From: Noviherbaspirillum saxi
GTDB lineage: Bacteria; Pseudomonadota; Gammaproteobacteria; Burkholderiales; Burkholderiaceae_D
Length of the DNA stretch: 64,000 nt
Assembly (NCBI RefSeq): GCF_003591035.1
Contig: NZ_QYUO01000003.1
Coordinates: 868,001-932,000, forward strand
Direction of reading: 5' to 3'
Below are positions 55,018-64,000 of the stretch, one piece after another. The position numbers were made by a program, and so were the translations under genes. Below the pieces are notes generated by a model. It was not told where the DNA came from. It saw only the letters and a list, made by a program, of their open reading frames with translations, and searched no databases. Each line of letters opens with the position of its first letter. Position 1 is the stretch's first letter.

Positions 55018-56895
55018 TTGACATCTCCTTCCCCCAAAAGCCCCATTGCCACCCTCACCCTAACCGCCATTGGCATTGTTTATGGCGACATCGGCACCAG
55101 CCCCCTCTATACCATGAAGGAAGTGTTCTCCAAAGAACACGGACTTGCGCTCAATGAGGCCAACCTGTTCGGCGTGGTGTCGTTGATCGTATGGGGACTC
55201 ATCATCATTGTCTCGCTCAAATATGTCACCCTGATCCTGCGCGCCCACAATCGTGGCGAAGGAGGCATCATGGCCCTGACAGCGCTCGCACTGTCCGCCG
55301 TTTCGCAGAAATCGCGCTGGTATTATCCCGTTCTGCTGCTCGGGATGGTGGGGGCCGCAATGTTTTACGGGGATGGCGTCATTACGCCGGCCATTTCGGT
55401 ACTGTCGGCGATTGAAGGCCTTGAGGTCGCTACTCCGGCATTCAAACCTTATGTGGTTCCATTGACTGTCACGGTATTGATTGCGCTATACATGCTGCAG
55501 CGGCGGGGCACGGCTGGCATAGGAAAATGGTTCGGCCCTGTCGTTCTGGTCTGGTTTACCACGCTCGGTGTTATGGGTATCGTCAACATCATCGACAATC
55601 CCGCCATTCTGGCTGCCCTCAATCCCCTTCATGCCGTGCGCTTTCTTGCGCAGAACGGCTGGCTCGCATTTTTCGCGCTAGGCGCGGTGGTGCTCGCCTT
55701 TACCGGTGCGGAAGCGCTTTACGCGGACATGGGGCACTTTGGCGCCAAGCCGATACGACTCGCCTGGTTTCTGGTGGTCTTTCCCGGGCTCGCACTGAAC
55801 TACCTTGGGCAGGGCGGGTTGTTGCTGTCAAATCCGGATGCAGTTTCCAATCCGTTTTACCAGCAGCTTGGCCCGTGGAGCATTTACCCGCTGGTGGTTC
55901 TTTCAACGCTGGCCACCGTGATTGCGTCGCAGGCGACGATTTCCGGCACATTCTCGATGACTCAGCAAGCCATCGCGCTTGGATTCCTGCCGCGCATGAA
56001 CGTTCTCTATACCTCAGAACGTGAAATCGGCCAGATCTACATTCCGGCAGTGAACTGGATACAGTGCATCGTTGTCATTCTTGCGGTCGTTGGTTTCGGC
56101 TCGTCAACTCATCTCGCTGCGGCGTATGGGATCGCGGTTACCGTGACGATGCTGATGACGACGATACTGACTTTCTTCGTCATCCGCTACAAATGGCGGT
56201 ACAACCTGCTGCTGTGCTGGGGCGCCACCGGATTTTTCATTGTCATCGACGCTGCCTTCTTTTCCGCGACCACGCTGAAAATCCTGCATGGCGGGTGGTT
56301 TCCAGTGGTGCTCGGCACCACGATGGTCGTCATCATGCTCACCTGGAAAACCGGCCGCGAACTGGTATTCGAAAATCTGAAATCGCATGCCATTCCGCTC
56401 GACAGTTTTCTTCAGTCGCTATTTTTGAACCCGCCCCACCGCGTTGCCGGCACCGCTGTCTTTTTCCGGGCGGAAGGCGACGGTGTGCCGCACGCGATGC
56501 TGCATAATCTGCTGCACAACAAGATACTTCACGAACGCACCGTCTTTCTCACCGTGGTCAATGCCGACATTCCAACGATACCTGCTGTCGAGCGGGTCAA
56601 GGTCGAACCACTGGGCCATGAATGCTATCAAGTCAACGTGTTCTACGGATTCAAGGATGAGCGGGATATTCCGCAAGCACTGGAAATGTGCAAAGACCAA
56701 GACCTGGAGTTCGATCCGATGGCAACATCATTCTTTGTTGCTCGCCATAATGTGATTCCGCGTATCGGGAGCGGCATGGCTTTATGGCGCGAATCGCTGT
56801 ATGCGACGATGTCGCGTAATGCGCGTGACGCGGCTGACTATTTCCGCGTACCCTCTAACCGCGTTATTGAATTGGGCGCTCAAATAGAGATTTGA
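55018..56895 (+). CDS. kup: Kup low-affinity potassium uptake permease
   Basis: A 625-residue membrane protein, the typical length of Kup (KUP/HAK/KT family), which takes up K+ with protons. The family start IGIVYGDIGTSPLYTMKEVF is at about residue 15, and YGDGVITPAISVLSAIEGLEV at about 115. The twelve hydrophobic helices are followed by a cytosolic C-terminal domain (about 430-625). The start is TTG 55018, which gives the full family N-terminus; no ATG is available before residue 32. The ribosome site is weak. It is followed by a KdpD-like sensor kinase and KdpE. Confidence 0.94.
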   Translation: MTSPSPKSPIATLTLTAIGIVYGDIGTSPLYTMKEVFSKEHGLALNEANLFGVVSLIVWGLIIIVSLKYVTLILRAHNRGEGGIMALTALALSAVSQKSRWYYPVLLLGMVGAAMFYGDGVITPAISVLSAIEGLEVATPAFKPYVVPLTVTVLIALYMLQRRGTAGIGKWFGPVVLVWFTTLGVMGIVNIIDNPAILAALNPLHAVRFLAQNGWLAFFALGAVVLAFTGAEALYADMGHFGAKPIRLAWFLVVFPGLALNYLGQGGLLLSNPDAVSNPFYQQLGPWSIYPLVVLSTLATVIASQATISGTFSMTQQAIALGFLPRMNVLYTSEREIGQIYIPAVNWIQCIVVILAVVGFGSSTHLAAAYGIAVTVTMLMTTILTFFVIRYKWRYNLLLCWGATGFFIVIDAAFFSATTLKILHGGWFPVVLGTTMVVIMLTWKTGRELVFENLKSHAIPLDSFLQSLFLNPPHRVAGTAVFFRAEGDGVPHAMLHNLLHNKILHERTVFLTVVNADIPTIPAVERVKVEPLGHECYQVNVFYGFKDERDIPQALEMCKDQDLEFDPMATSFFVARHNVIPRIGSGMALWRESLYATMSRNARDAADYFRVPSNRVIELGAQIEI

Positions 56896-56919
56896 TTTGG
56901 AAGGTAGGCTAGCACCGCG

Positions 56920-58614
56920 ATGAACAGCAGAAAGGATGATTTTGTGTCGATGGGCGATGCGCGGCGACCACTGAACCGGATGAGGAGCGGCTTTGCGAAA
57001 CTCACCGGCATCGACAAGGATCTGGCCAGCCAATTGACAAGCATCTCGCCTGAAACAGGGCTGCGTAGCAGGTCTGAGCGCTCGGTCGGATTCGGCTGGG
57101 CCGTCGTGGCATGTTCGCTTGCCACGGTATTGGCGCTTCCTTTTCGCGACGTGCTCGATCCCGCCAACATGGTCATGTTGTATCTGCTGGCAGTGGTTCT
57201 CGTTGCCGTGCGATTCGGCCGTGACGCAGGCATACTCGCCTCGGTGCTGGCGGTCCTGGGATTCGATTTTTTCCTGGTTCGGCCGTACCAATCCTTCACC
57301 GTCGCCGATACGCAATATCTCTTGACGTTCGGCGTCATGCTTTCGGTGGCACTGGTCATCAGCAGTCTGGCGGCCCACCTGCGGCAGCAAGCGCGGATTG
57401 CGCATTATCGCGAGCGACGGACCCATGCACTGTTTGAACTTGCCCAAGCCTTGTCTGGTGCCCTCACCCACGAACAGGTCATCGAAGTCACGACGCGTCA
57501 TATCGAGACCATGTTCCAGGCGAACGCGGCACTGCTGCTGCCCGACGAGCAAGGAAAACTGCATCCTTGCACCGCTGAAAATGCCTCTGGCTTATTGCTT
57601 CCGCTAGTTGCCCTCCATAGCGCGCAGGCAGTCTATGACAGCCAGCAGGCAGCGCGCTCCGGTAGCGAGATGAAAATATCCGGCCGCATGCTTTATCTGC
57701 CGTTGCATGCGCCGCTGAATACCAGGGGCATACTCGCTGTCATGTCCGACGACACGGGACGATTGCTGCTGCCGGAACAGCAACGCCTCCTTCAGACTTG
57801 CGCTGCACAGATCGCGCTGGCCCTGGAGCGGGTCCATTACGTTGACGTCGCGAAGGATGCCCTCGTCACAGTGGAGTCGGAACGTTTGCGCAATTCGCTG
57901 CTGAGCACGATCTCCCATGACGTGCGCACCCCGCTTACCGCGATAGTGGGTCTAGCGAGTACGCTTGCAACGCAGCATAAGCTGCCGCAGGAGACACGCG
58001 AGGAACTGATAGGGGCGATACAGGATGAGGCGTTGCGGATGAGCAGCATGGTGACCAGCCTCCTTGACATGGCGAGGTTGCAAGCTGGCGGAGTCACGCT
58101 GAATCGTCAATGGCAGATGCTGGAAGAAGTCGTGGGCAGCGCGCTGGGCGAACTGTCCCGGACCCTGAGTGCGCGCGAGATCGATCTGGCGCTCGCACCG
58201 GGGCTGCCGCTGCTCAACTTTGACGCAGTACTGATTGAACGGGTGCTTTGCAATCTCCTGGACAACGCTGCCAAATATTCAACGCCCGCGACGCCGATCC
58301 GGGTTGCGGCTCGCGTCGACGGCGATGAAGTGGTGGTGTCGGTGGAAGATTGCGGCAGCGGCGTGCCGGCAGGCCTGGAGGAGGCGATATTCACGAAATT
58401 TGCGAGAGGAAACCCGGAGCCCGCGCAGGTCGGTGCCGGACTAGGCCTGTCCATTTGTCGCGCCATCGTCCAGGCGCATGGCGGGCGTATCTGGGCCGAC
58501 AACGCTTACACCCAAGGAGCGCGCTTTGTTTTCATGCTGCCGTTGGGATCGCCGCCTGCTTGCGAGGAAGTCGCGGAGGTCCAGGAATCGGACAGAAGAG
58601 GTCCCGCGGCATGA
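56920..58614 (+). CDS. kdpD: KdpD-like sensor histidine kinase, short form
   Basis: A 564-residue sensor kinase. It contains the DUF4118-type four-helix membrane domain (about residues 65-160, with VAVRFGRDAGILASVLAVLGFDFF), a GAF domain (175-310), HisKA with the phospho-acceptor His in STISHDVRTPLTAIVGLAS (about 330) and HATPase with NLLDNAAKYS (about 447), GLGLSICRAIV (about 508). The amino-terminal KdpD and USP domains of the normal about 900-residue KdpD are missing. It is coupled to the response regulator (overlap ATGA). There is no kdpFABC here and Kup precedes it, so potassium may be sensed through the membrane domain. Confidence 0.9.
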   Translation: MNSRKDDFVSMGDARRPLNRMRSGFAKLTGIDKDLASQLTSISPETGLRSRSERSVGFGWAVVACSLATVLALPFRDVLDPANMVMLYLLAVVLVAVRFGRDAGILASVLAVLGFDFFLVRPYQSFTVADTQYLLTFGVMLSVALVISSLAAHLRQQARIAHYRERRTHALFELAQALSGALTHEQVIEVTTRHIETMFQANAALLLPDEQGKLHPCTAENASGLLLPLVALHSAQAVYDSQQAARSGSEMKISGRMLYLPLHAPLNTRGILAVMSDDTGRLLLPEQQRLLQTCAAQIALALERVHYVDVAKDALVTVESERLRNSLLSTISHDVRTPLTAIVGLASTLATQHKLPQETREELIGAIQDEALRMSSMVTSLLDMARLQAGGVTLNRQWQMLEEVVGSALGELSRTLSAREIDLALAPGLPLLNFDAVLIERVLCNLLDNAAKYSTPATPIRVAARVDGDEVVVSVEDCGSGVPAGLEEAIFTKFARGNPEPAQVGAGLGLSICRAIVQAHGGRIWADNAYTQGARFVFMLPLGSPPACEEVAEVQESDRRGPAA

Positions 58615-59309
58615 ACGAGTCGCCTGTCCGCATCGTCATCGTGGAAGACGAAAAGCAGATTCGACGGTTTCTGCGCATGACGCTTGAAGCCGAAAACTTG
58701 CACGTCAGCGAGGCAGAGACCGCATGGCAAGGCATAGCGCATATCAAAGCACATCCGCCTGACCTGGTCATCCTGGATCTCGGCCTGCCGGATTGCGACG
58801 GAATCGAGGTAATTCGCCAATTACGGACGTGGACCGCGCTTCCTATCCTGGTCCTGTCGGCGCGCGGCGAAGAAGTGCAGAAGGTCAACGCGCTGGATGT
58901 TGGCGCCGACGACTACCTCACAAAGCCTTTCGGCAATGCAGAACTGCTGGCACGCATTCGGGTCCATTTGCGCAGGCGCGCGCACGGCGGTGCGCAGGCG
59001 GAGGAGCCGGTAGCTCATTTTGGCGACGTGGCGCTCGATTTTCTACAGCGCCGCGTTACCCGCAATGGGCAGGATGTCCATCTGACGCCGATCGAGTACC
59101 GGTTGCTGGCCATCCTGGCCGGCAGTGCCGGCAAGATACTTACCCATGCACAATTACTGCGGGAAGTCTGGGGTCCTGGCCATTCCGAGCGCAGCCATTA
59201 TTTGAGAATATATATGGGTCACCTGAGGCAAAAACTGGAAAACGATCCAGCTCGGCCTAAACATATACTGACGGAAACCGGCGTCGGATATCGACTTGTC
59301 ACAGACTAG
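58611..59309 (+). CDS. kdpE: KdpE-like OmpR-family response regulator
   Basis: A 232-residue response regulator. The receiver domain has the acidic pair in IVIVEDEKQIRR (about 10), the phospho-acceptor Asp in VILDLGLPDCDG (about 54), and the Lys in YLTKPFG (about 104). The winged helix (about 135-230) ends LRQKLENDPARPKHILTETGVGYRL. ATG 58611 overlaps the kinase stop by four bases. It would regulate Kup or an unlinked kdp operon. Confidence 0.93.
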   Translation: MNESPVRIVIVEDEKQIRRFLRMTLEAENLHVSEAETAWQGIAHIKAHPPDLVILDLGLPDCDGIEVIRQLRTWTALPILVLSARGEEVQKVNALDVGADDYLTKPFGNAELLARIRVHLRRRAHGGAQAEEPVAHFGDVALDFLQRRVTRNGQDVHLTPIEYRLLAILAGSAGKILTHAQLLREVWGPGHSERSHYLRIYMGHLRQKLENDPARPKHILTETGVGYRLVTD

Positions 59310-59456
59310 CGGGAAGCGTTCCAGTCTTTGGTCGAGGTGGATTGGACCAGTGTTATTTGCTCTCCTCGAATTTTAGTTAACGCGTATCAAAGCACGATCT
59401 GGTATGCGCGATACTTTGAAATGCGAGTAACTTAGCTATGCTCTATGGAGACTGGT

Positions 59457-60497
59457 ATGGGCTTCATTTGGCCCGAATTTCTATGGATGGTGCCTATTGC
59501 TGTTCTATTAAGCATAGGAGTCATGCTGTGGCATCGCCGGAATATTGGCAAATCGAAGTTGAGCAAGTATGTCGGTCTGGTTAGCCAACAAGGATTGACC
59601 GCTCGACCATCCTGGCTACAACGGCACGTGCCGCCATGCCTTTTTTTCATGGCGTTCATATTGTTGCTGGTTGGTATTGCGCGGCCTACAACAGAGCTTT
59701 CTCTTCCCGCTCGCTACGATACGGTGATCCTTGCTGTCGATGTATCCGGCAGTATGAAAGCTACCGACGTTGCACCTGACCGTATCGGTGCTGCCAAAGC
59801 CGCCATCCGTAAGTTTGTTGAGCAACAGGCCGCAACGACACGCATTGGCGTGGTTGCGTTCGCGAGCACCGCTGCGCTGGTACAAGCTCCTACCGCAAAT
59901 CGTACTGAAGTGCTTACGGCAATTGACAGATTGCAGCTCCAAGGCGGCACAGCGATTGGCAGTGGTTTGCTGATTTCGCTAAAGGCGATATTTCCGGCCT
60001 TTGAGCTGGACCTCGGGACTGCGGATTTTGAACCGAAGAAGGACAATGGGGCGAATGAGCCGCTGCGAATCAAACCGCCAACGACAACAGCGCCACCAGG
60101 CTCATACCGATCTGCAGCGATTGTGCTGTTGACCGACGGGCAGGCGACGACAGGACCGGATCCAATAAAAGTTGCGCACGTTGCTGCGGATCGTGGATTG
60201 CGGATCTTTACCGTCGGCATTGGTACGCGCGAAGGCCAGATCGTGTCAGAAAGCGGTTGGTCCATGCGCGTTTTTCTTGACGAGGACACATTACAAAGAA
60301 TAGCCCACATTACTCATGGCGAATACTTTTATGCCGGCAACGAGGCGGAGCTGACAAAAGCTTATAGCAAGGTGACCGCTACAATCTTTTTCGAGAAAAA
60401 GGAGCTTGAGGTTACCGCACTATTTGTTGCCGCCGCAGCAATCCTAGCCGTGATCGCTGCTCTGCTATCGATGCTAAGGTTCAATCGTATTTTCTAA
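59457..60497 (+). CDS. VWA-domain membrane protein (BatA-like)
   Basis: A 346-residue protein with two amino-terminal hydrophobic helices (about 5-25 and 58-75), a von Willebrand A domain (85-295) and a C-terminal membrane helix (320-340). The MIDAS is DVSGSM (about 93), with the T in the middle and LTDGQATTG (about 215). Such proteins assemble with AAA+ ATPases (MoxR) in the envelope. No moxR is present. ATG 59457 is preceded by GGAG 6 bases upstream; ATG 59445 lies just before in frame. Confidence 0.85.
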   Translation: MGFIWPEFLWMVPIAVLLSIGVMLWHRRNIGKSKLSKYVGLVSQQGLTARPSWLQRHVPPCLFFMAFILLLVGIARPTTELSLPARYDTVILAVDVSGSMKATDVAPDRIGAAKAAIRKFVEQQAATTRIGVVAFASTAALVQAPTANRTEVLTAIDRLQLQGGTAIGSGLLISLKAIFPAFELDLGTADFEPKKDNGANEPLRIKPPTTTAPPGSYRSAAIVLLTDGQATTGPDPIKVAHVAADRGLRIFTVGIGTREGQIVSESGWSMRVFLDEDTLQRIAHITHGEYFYAGNEAELTKAYSKVTATIFFEKKELEVTALFVAAAAILAVIAALLSMLRFNRIF

Positions 60498-60533
60498 CTT
60501 GAGCAACTACCGCACGCATATTCGCAAGCCGGA

Positions 60534-60668
60534 TTAAAAGCGCATCGTTAGGCTAGCACCGACTTGCCGATCCGTTTCGGCACGGTTGAGCACCAAAGGC
60601 ATGTTGACATAGAACGGAACGGGCAATTGCAATGGATACTGCTGTGACTGGGGAATGCAGATCTGCCT
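60534..60668 (-). pseudogene. Remnant of the end of an outer-membrane beta-barrel protein
   Basis: On the minus strand the frame ends with GASLTMRF and a stop, and contains QYPLQLPVPFYVNMPLVL. A terminal Phe after alternating residues is the usual end of outer-membrane barrels such as porins. The frame runs back into the corA gene, so the rest was lost. The support is pattern only. Confidence 0.3.
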
Positions 60669-60670
60669 TG

Positions 60671-61651
60671 TTATAGCCAGCCGACTTTGCGAAGGCGTCG
60701 ATAGAGAACGACGCATCCGGCTACAATCACTCCCATGATGGCGGGGTAACTCCATTTCCATTCAAGTTCCGGCATAAACTTGAAATTCATGCCATACAGA
60801 CTGAATACCATGGTCGGTACGGCAAGAATTGCACCCCAGCCCGCCAGCCGCTTGACGACTTCATTCTGCCTGATTGTTACCTGGGCAAGAGCAACCTGCA
60901 TAGCGGCATTGATCATTTCCTGCATGCGGTCGCTCGCCTGAGTCACGCGAGCAACGTGATCCAGGATATCGCGGAAGTAGACGCGGATATCCTTCGGAAT
61001 AATGTCGCTATGGAAGCGCAGCAACCGCGTACATATGTCTATCAACGGTGAGACAGCCGCCTGCAGTATCAAAAGCTTGTTTTTGAGCTCATAAAAGTCT
61101 TGCAGATTATTCTTCTGGGCGCCTGGTGTGAATAGCTCTCGTTCGAATGTATGGAACTGCTGCTGGAGATGATCTATGCATGGCTGATATTGATCGACGA
61201 CAAAATCAACGATGGCATACAGCACATACCCCGGTCCTTTGGCAAGGCGGTCCGGCAGGTGCTCGCACCGTTCCCGTACTCCTTTATAGCTGCTGGAAGC
61301 GCCATGCCGTACCGTTAGTACAAAGCGCGGGCCGATAAAGATATGGGTTTCGCCAAACTGAATCGTGTCTGCAGACAAATGGGCGGTGTGCAGGACCAGG
61401 AACAAGGTTTCGCCATATTCCTCAAGTTTAGGACGCTGATGGGCGTTTCTCGCATCCTCTACCGCGAGTTCATGCAGATTGAACTCTTCTTGCATCTTTC
61501 GCAGAAGTTCAAAATCCGGCTCAAGCAAACCGACCCAGACAAACGTATCGTCTTCGCGTAACACCTCGCTGATGTCTTCTACCGTGATATCACCAATTTT
61601 TCTGCCGCTGCGGTAGACAGAGCAATTTACGACTGCGGAGAGTGTGTTCAT
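60671..61651 (-). CDS. corA: CorA magnesium/cobalt transporter
   Basis: A 326-residue CorA channel. The cytosolic funnel takes residues 1-260 and ends with the long helix. The pore motif YGMNFKF (about 282) and two membrane helices (about 265-285 and 298-318) are at the C-terminus. A positively charged tail RRLRKVGWL ends the protein. It is an Mg2+ (or Co2+) channel. It starts at ATG 61651. Confidence 0.94.
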   Translation of the reverse strand: MNTLSAVVNCSVYRSGRKIGDITVEDISEVLREDDTFVWVGLLEPDFELLRKMQEEFNLHELAVEDARNAHQRPKLEEYGETLFLVLHTAHLSADTIQFGETHIFIGPRFVLTVRHGASSSYKGVRERCEHLPDRLAKGPGYVLYAIVDFVVDQYQPCIDHLQQQFHTFERELFTPGAQKNNLQDFYELKNKLLILQAAVSPLIDICTRLLRFHSDIIPKDIRVYFRDILDHVARVTQASDRMQEMINAAMQVALAQVTIRQNEVVKRLAGWGAILAVPTMVFSLYGMNFKFMPELEWKWSYPAIMGVIVAGCVVLYRRLRKVGWL

Positions 61652-62078
61652 TATTCGTTAGGGATGCGATAGCGGGGCGTAGCCGGTAGATTGAAGTTGA
61701 CGCCGGCAAATTGACGTACAGACATCATACCGTAGAGCCCGTTGAATGTACCTTGCAACAACTAAGGTAAAAGGCTTCCCCAATGATTACGAAGTCAAAC
61801 GGTTCCGGGTCGCGGCGTTCATCCTTCGCACGGATCAGGTCGTCACCAACGACCTAGCCTGGGATTGCCCGGATGCTACATAAGCGGTGTGCGGCATGTG
61901 CTGCCTCATCGGCAATGGCAGGCACACTTACCATCCAAGCCTGCAAGTAGTGCGATAAGCGACATATCTAAATTTTAGAAGCATATTCAAAGAAGTTATC
62001 TGAAAATAGAAAATTGTTGCCGGAACTAACAGGAGGCATGCCTATCGAACTACATTTTTTTACAATGGAGAAGCTTTA
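61652..62078. other. Non-coding stretch with a transposase remnant
   Basis: About 430 bases between corA and the GH16 gene, divergent promoters expected at both ends. A TAACAGGAGG site near 62030 does not match an ATG in the right place. The transposase piece is listed separately. Confidence 0.4.
61770..61883 (+). pseudogene. Transposase remnant (IS4/IS701-type)
   Basis: A 37-codon open frame reads YEVKRFRVAAFILRTDQVVTNDLAWD with a stop at 61881. The segment FRV-RTD-VTNDL is familiar from transposases of IS4-like elements, and the lack of the following conserved WKIE.FH segment shows the piece is cut. It was recognised by memory of the motif and not by alignment. Confidence 0.4.
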
Positions 62079-63044
62079 ATGATCGAACACAATACGAGAA
62101 TCAACACTTATCGGGTGTCTGCGGCGGCCGCCGGATTGCTCGCGGCATGCGGCGGCAGTTCCGTCGGGGACGGAGGCGGACTGATTCCCACCACGTCATT
62201 GAAGGCGCTATCGCATGTAAGCGTAGTATCCGGAACAACCGATAGTCCGCCACAAGCAGCCCCGCCTTCATCTACCCCATCTGAAAATTCCGGTTCACCT
62301 CAAGCCTCCAGTACTTCATCGCCCTCCCCAGTAACTCTCCCGCCTTCGGATGGACCCGCCGGACAGGATTCCAGCCGGTATACGCTCACTTTTCACGACA
62401 GCTTCGACGCCGGCCTTGACCGCAATGTCTGGAATACCGAGCGCACGGACGCCGACATCGCAGTCGCCAATTACGCGGTAAAAAAAGGCACGCTCAAGAT
62501 CTGGCCTGAACGCGGTACTAACGGTGAATTTTTCGACCGCACATTCGACACCGACGGTCGCTTTTCACAGCGATACGGATACTTTGAAATGGAAGCCAGG
62601 CTTCCCAAAGGTAAAGGCGTCTGGCCGGCATTCTGGCTGTTGGGATACAAAGATGGTCGGCGTCCCGAGATTGATATTCTCGAAGCCTACCCCGGTGGAG
62701 CCGCCCCTTGGGGTGCACCTGGCATCGACGGCGTTCCCGTTCCAATGATGTATGCGCCGGTGGTGTGGAACGATCGGGGAGACCAGGCTGGCTACACAAA
62801 GGTCGCAACGCCCGATATGTCCGCCGGGTTCCATCGTTATGGCCTCAAATGGGAACCGAATAAAACGACCTTCTACTTCGACGGCAAGGAAGTTTATTCG
62901 CTTCAGGTTTCGGTTTCAGATCCGTTGTTTCCCATACTGGATCTCTGGTTCGGTAGTGCCAGCAGCGAACCTGATGAATCCACGCCGACAGGCGAGTCCA
63001 ATGCTTTTGAAATCAATTACGTGAAAGCGTGGCAGTTCAAATAG
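62079..63044 (+). CDS. Glycoside hydrolase family 16 lipoprotein
   Basis: A 321-residue secreted lipoprotein. The lipobox LLAAC places the acylated Cys at about residue 24. A Ser/Pro/Thr-rich linker (45-100) follows, then the GH16 sandwich (about 105-320). The catalytic signature ExDxxE is EIDILE (about 203), in PEIDILEAYPGG, so nucleophile and acid/base are present. The family cuts beta-1,3 or beta-1,3-1,4 glucans, agar or carrageenan; a plant or fungal cell-wall glucan is likely here. The end FEINYVKAWQ is typical for GH16. Confidence 0.9.
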   Translation: MIEHNTRINTYRVSAAAAGLLAACGGSSVGDGGGLIPTTSLKALSHVSVVSGTTDSPPQAAPPSSTPSENSGSPQASSTSSPSPVTLPPSDGPAGQDSSRYTLTFHDSFDAGLDRNVWNTERTDADIAVANYAVKKGTLKIWPERGTNGEFFDRTFDTDGRFSQRYGYFEMEARLPKGKGVWPAFWLLGYKDGRRPEIDILEAYPGGAAPWGAPGIDGVPVPMMYAPVVWNDRGDQAGYTKVATPDMSAGFHRYGLKWEPNKTTFYFDGKEVYSLQVSVSDPLFPILDLWFGSASSEPDESTPTGESNAFEINYVKAWQFK

Positions 63045-63192
63045 CATTGCCATCCTTGCCTGGATCGCATACTAAAGCATTGACTTATACCGCTGTACCC
63101 TGAGTGCCAGGCAGGTGGACAAGCCGCTGCCGGACCGGATCTTTCGTGCGCGTGATCAGCGTCGGTCACGCTTGCGTATATGACTCGGGACA

Positions 63193-64000
63193 TTAGGCGA
63201 TTCCCTCACCATCGATAATCTCCATTGCCCGTCGCGCGAAATTCACGCTCAGCTTGCCGACGTCGCGTGCATTCTCCGAGACCGAGGCGCCCGAGATTGC
63301 TCTTGCGGCGATACCTTCGGCAATGACCGCAAGACGAAAAAGCGAAAACGCATAGTGGAATGTTGCGATTCTCGGCTCAATGCCGGCAACGGAAAAATAG
63401 TGGGCCAGGTAGTCGCGTTCGGATGGAATCCCGAGGGCATCGAGATCGGCGCCGCGCATGCCCATATACTCATCAGGAAACAGATACCATCCAAGGGCGC
63501 TATAGGACAAGTCAGCCATGGGATCGCCCAGACTTGATAATTCCCAGTCGAGAATACCGACGACGCGGGGTTCGGTTGGGTGGAACATGAGATTGCCGAT
63601 GCGGAAATCGCCATGGCTGATCGCAACCGTACTGTTGTCGGGAATTGCCATAGGGAGCCAGGCTGCAAGGTAATCGATTTCCGGGACCTTGCGCGTTTTC
63701 GAGAGATTCCATTGCCGTGTCCATCGTGCTATCTGGCGCGAGTAGTATTCGCCCTGTGATCCGTAATCCGAAAGCCCGCATGCTTTCCAGTCGACCCGAT
63801 GCAGCTGGGCCAGGGTTTCGGCCATCGACAAGTACATTGCGTTACGCTCATAGGCGCTGACGTCCGGCAGTGAGCAGTCGGAAAACACGCGACCCTCCAG
63901 CCGTTCCATCACATAGAATGGCGTGCCGATAACATCGACGTCGTCGCAGTAAAAGACGAGTGACGGCACCGGTACATCGGTGGTGCCGAGTTGCTTCATC
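63193..64000 (-). CDS. Aminoglycoside phosphotransferase family protein, start cut by right edge
   Basis: The frame continues off the right end; 268 residues from ATG 63999 are visible and the N-lobe is missing. Landmarks are GTPFYVMERLEGRVFSDCSLP (part cited), the catalytic HGDFRIGNLMFHP (about 140) with the Asp-Asn, and ILDWELSSLGDPMADL (about 165). This subgroup is related to ACAD10/11-type kinases, often next to acyl-CoA dehydrogenases, and not to real drug-resistance enzymes. ATG 63999 is probably internal because relatives have about 70 more residues. Confidence 0.88.
   Translation of the reverse strand, partial: MKQLGTTDVPVPSLVFYCDDVDVIGTPFYVMERLEGRVFSDCSLPDVSAYERNAMYLSMAETLAQLHRVDWKACGLSDYGSQGEYYSRQIARWTRQWNLSKTRKVPEIDYLAAWLPMAIPDNSTVAISHGDFRIGNLMFHPTEPRVVGILDWELSSLGDPMADLSYSALGWYLFPDEYMGMRGADLDALGIPSERDYLAHYFSVAGIEPRIATFHYAFSLFRLAVIAEGIAARAISGASVSENARDVGKLSVNFARRAMEIIDGEGIA

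Noticed and set aside
55011..55020. GTG 55011 as the start of kup
   Set aside because: It is not in frame with the Kup protein; TTG 55018 gives the family N-terminus.

Overview
The window looks like chromosomal DNA of a plant-associated betaproteobacterium of the order Burkholderiales, most likely Oxalobacteraceae-like (Herbaspirillum/Noviherbaspirillum/Collimonas type). This placement is inferred from moderately GC-rich coding sequence, many GntR/LysR/TRAP/SDR catabolic genes, and two promoters that match the HrpL-type hrp box used by group I type III secretion systems. No rRNA, tRNA or CRISPR array was seen.

Layout. 1-5.9 kb: two aldehyde dehydrogenases (the first cut by the window edge), a MarR regulator, a decayed third aldehyde dehydrogenase, a TetR regulator and a GMC oxidoreductase. 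5.9-12.2 kb: a gene-poor accessory stretch with hypothetical genes, a pseudo-receiver protein, a cluster of three intrinsic terminators that may mark small RNAs, and a cluster of DnaA-box-like 9-mers. 12.2-14.3 kb: a flavin monooxygenase followed by the wreckage of two short-chain dehydrogenases. 14.3-30.6 kb: a sugar-acid (aldonate/hexuronate) catabolic region with a UxaA-type dehydratase, two FadR-type GntR regulators, a cupin, an LDH2-type dehydrogenase, an idonate/gulonate-type 5-dehydrogenase, a TRAP transporter, a ManD-type dehydratase, a UxuB-type reductase, an SDR and an FAH-family hydrolase. Four copies of a TGGTA-centred palindrome sit at its promoters. An ankyrin-like candidate type III effector with an AvrB-like MGCVSSK amino terminus is embedded at 17.6-19.3 kb.

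30.6-46.2 kb holds the most interesting system. Two diverging gene sets carry ABC importer parts (two related solute-binding proteins, one fused permease, two related ATPases), an enolase, a pyruvate kinase, a second pyruvate-kinase-like protein with altered catalytic residues, and a LysR regulator. Five promoters here share one architecture: a 15-bp LysR-type dyad ATCA-N7-TGAT (or ATAA-N7-CGAT) abutting the -35, then a 17-18 bp spacer and a TATAGT/TATATT -10. The simplest reading is one regulon for uptake of a three-carbon phosphorylated acid (phosphoglycerate or phosphoenolpyruvate) and its conversion to pyruvate; the substrate is inferred only from enolase and pyruvate kinase.

46.6-51.4 kb: a textbook hrp box, a class I-type secretion chaperone and a 1391-residue candidate effector. 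52-64 kb: a MalT-like LuxR regulator, Kup potassium transporter, a short KdpD-like kinase with KdpE (no kdpFABC visible), a VWA membrane protein, CorA, a transposase remnant, a lipoprotein GH16 glycosidase and an APH-like phosphotransferase running off the right edge. Short inverted-repeat (MITE-like) elements are scattered, one inside the TRAP operon.
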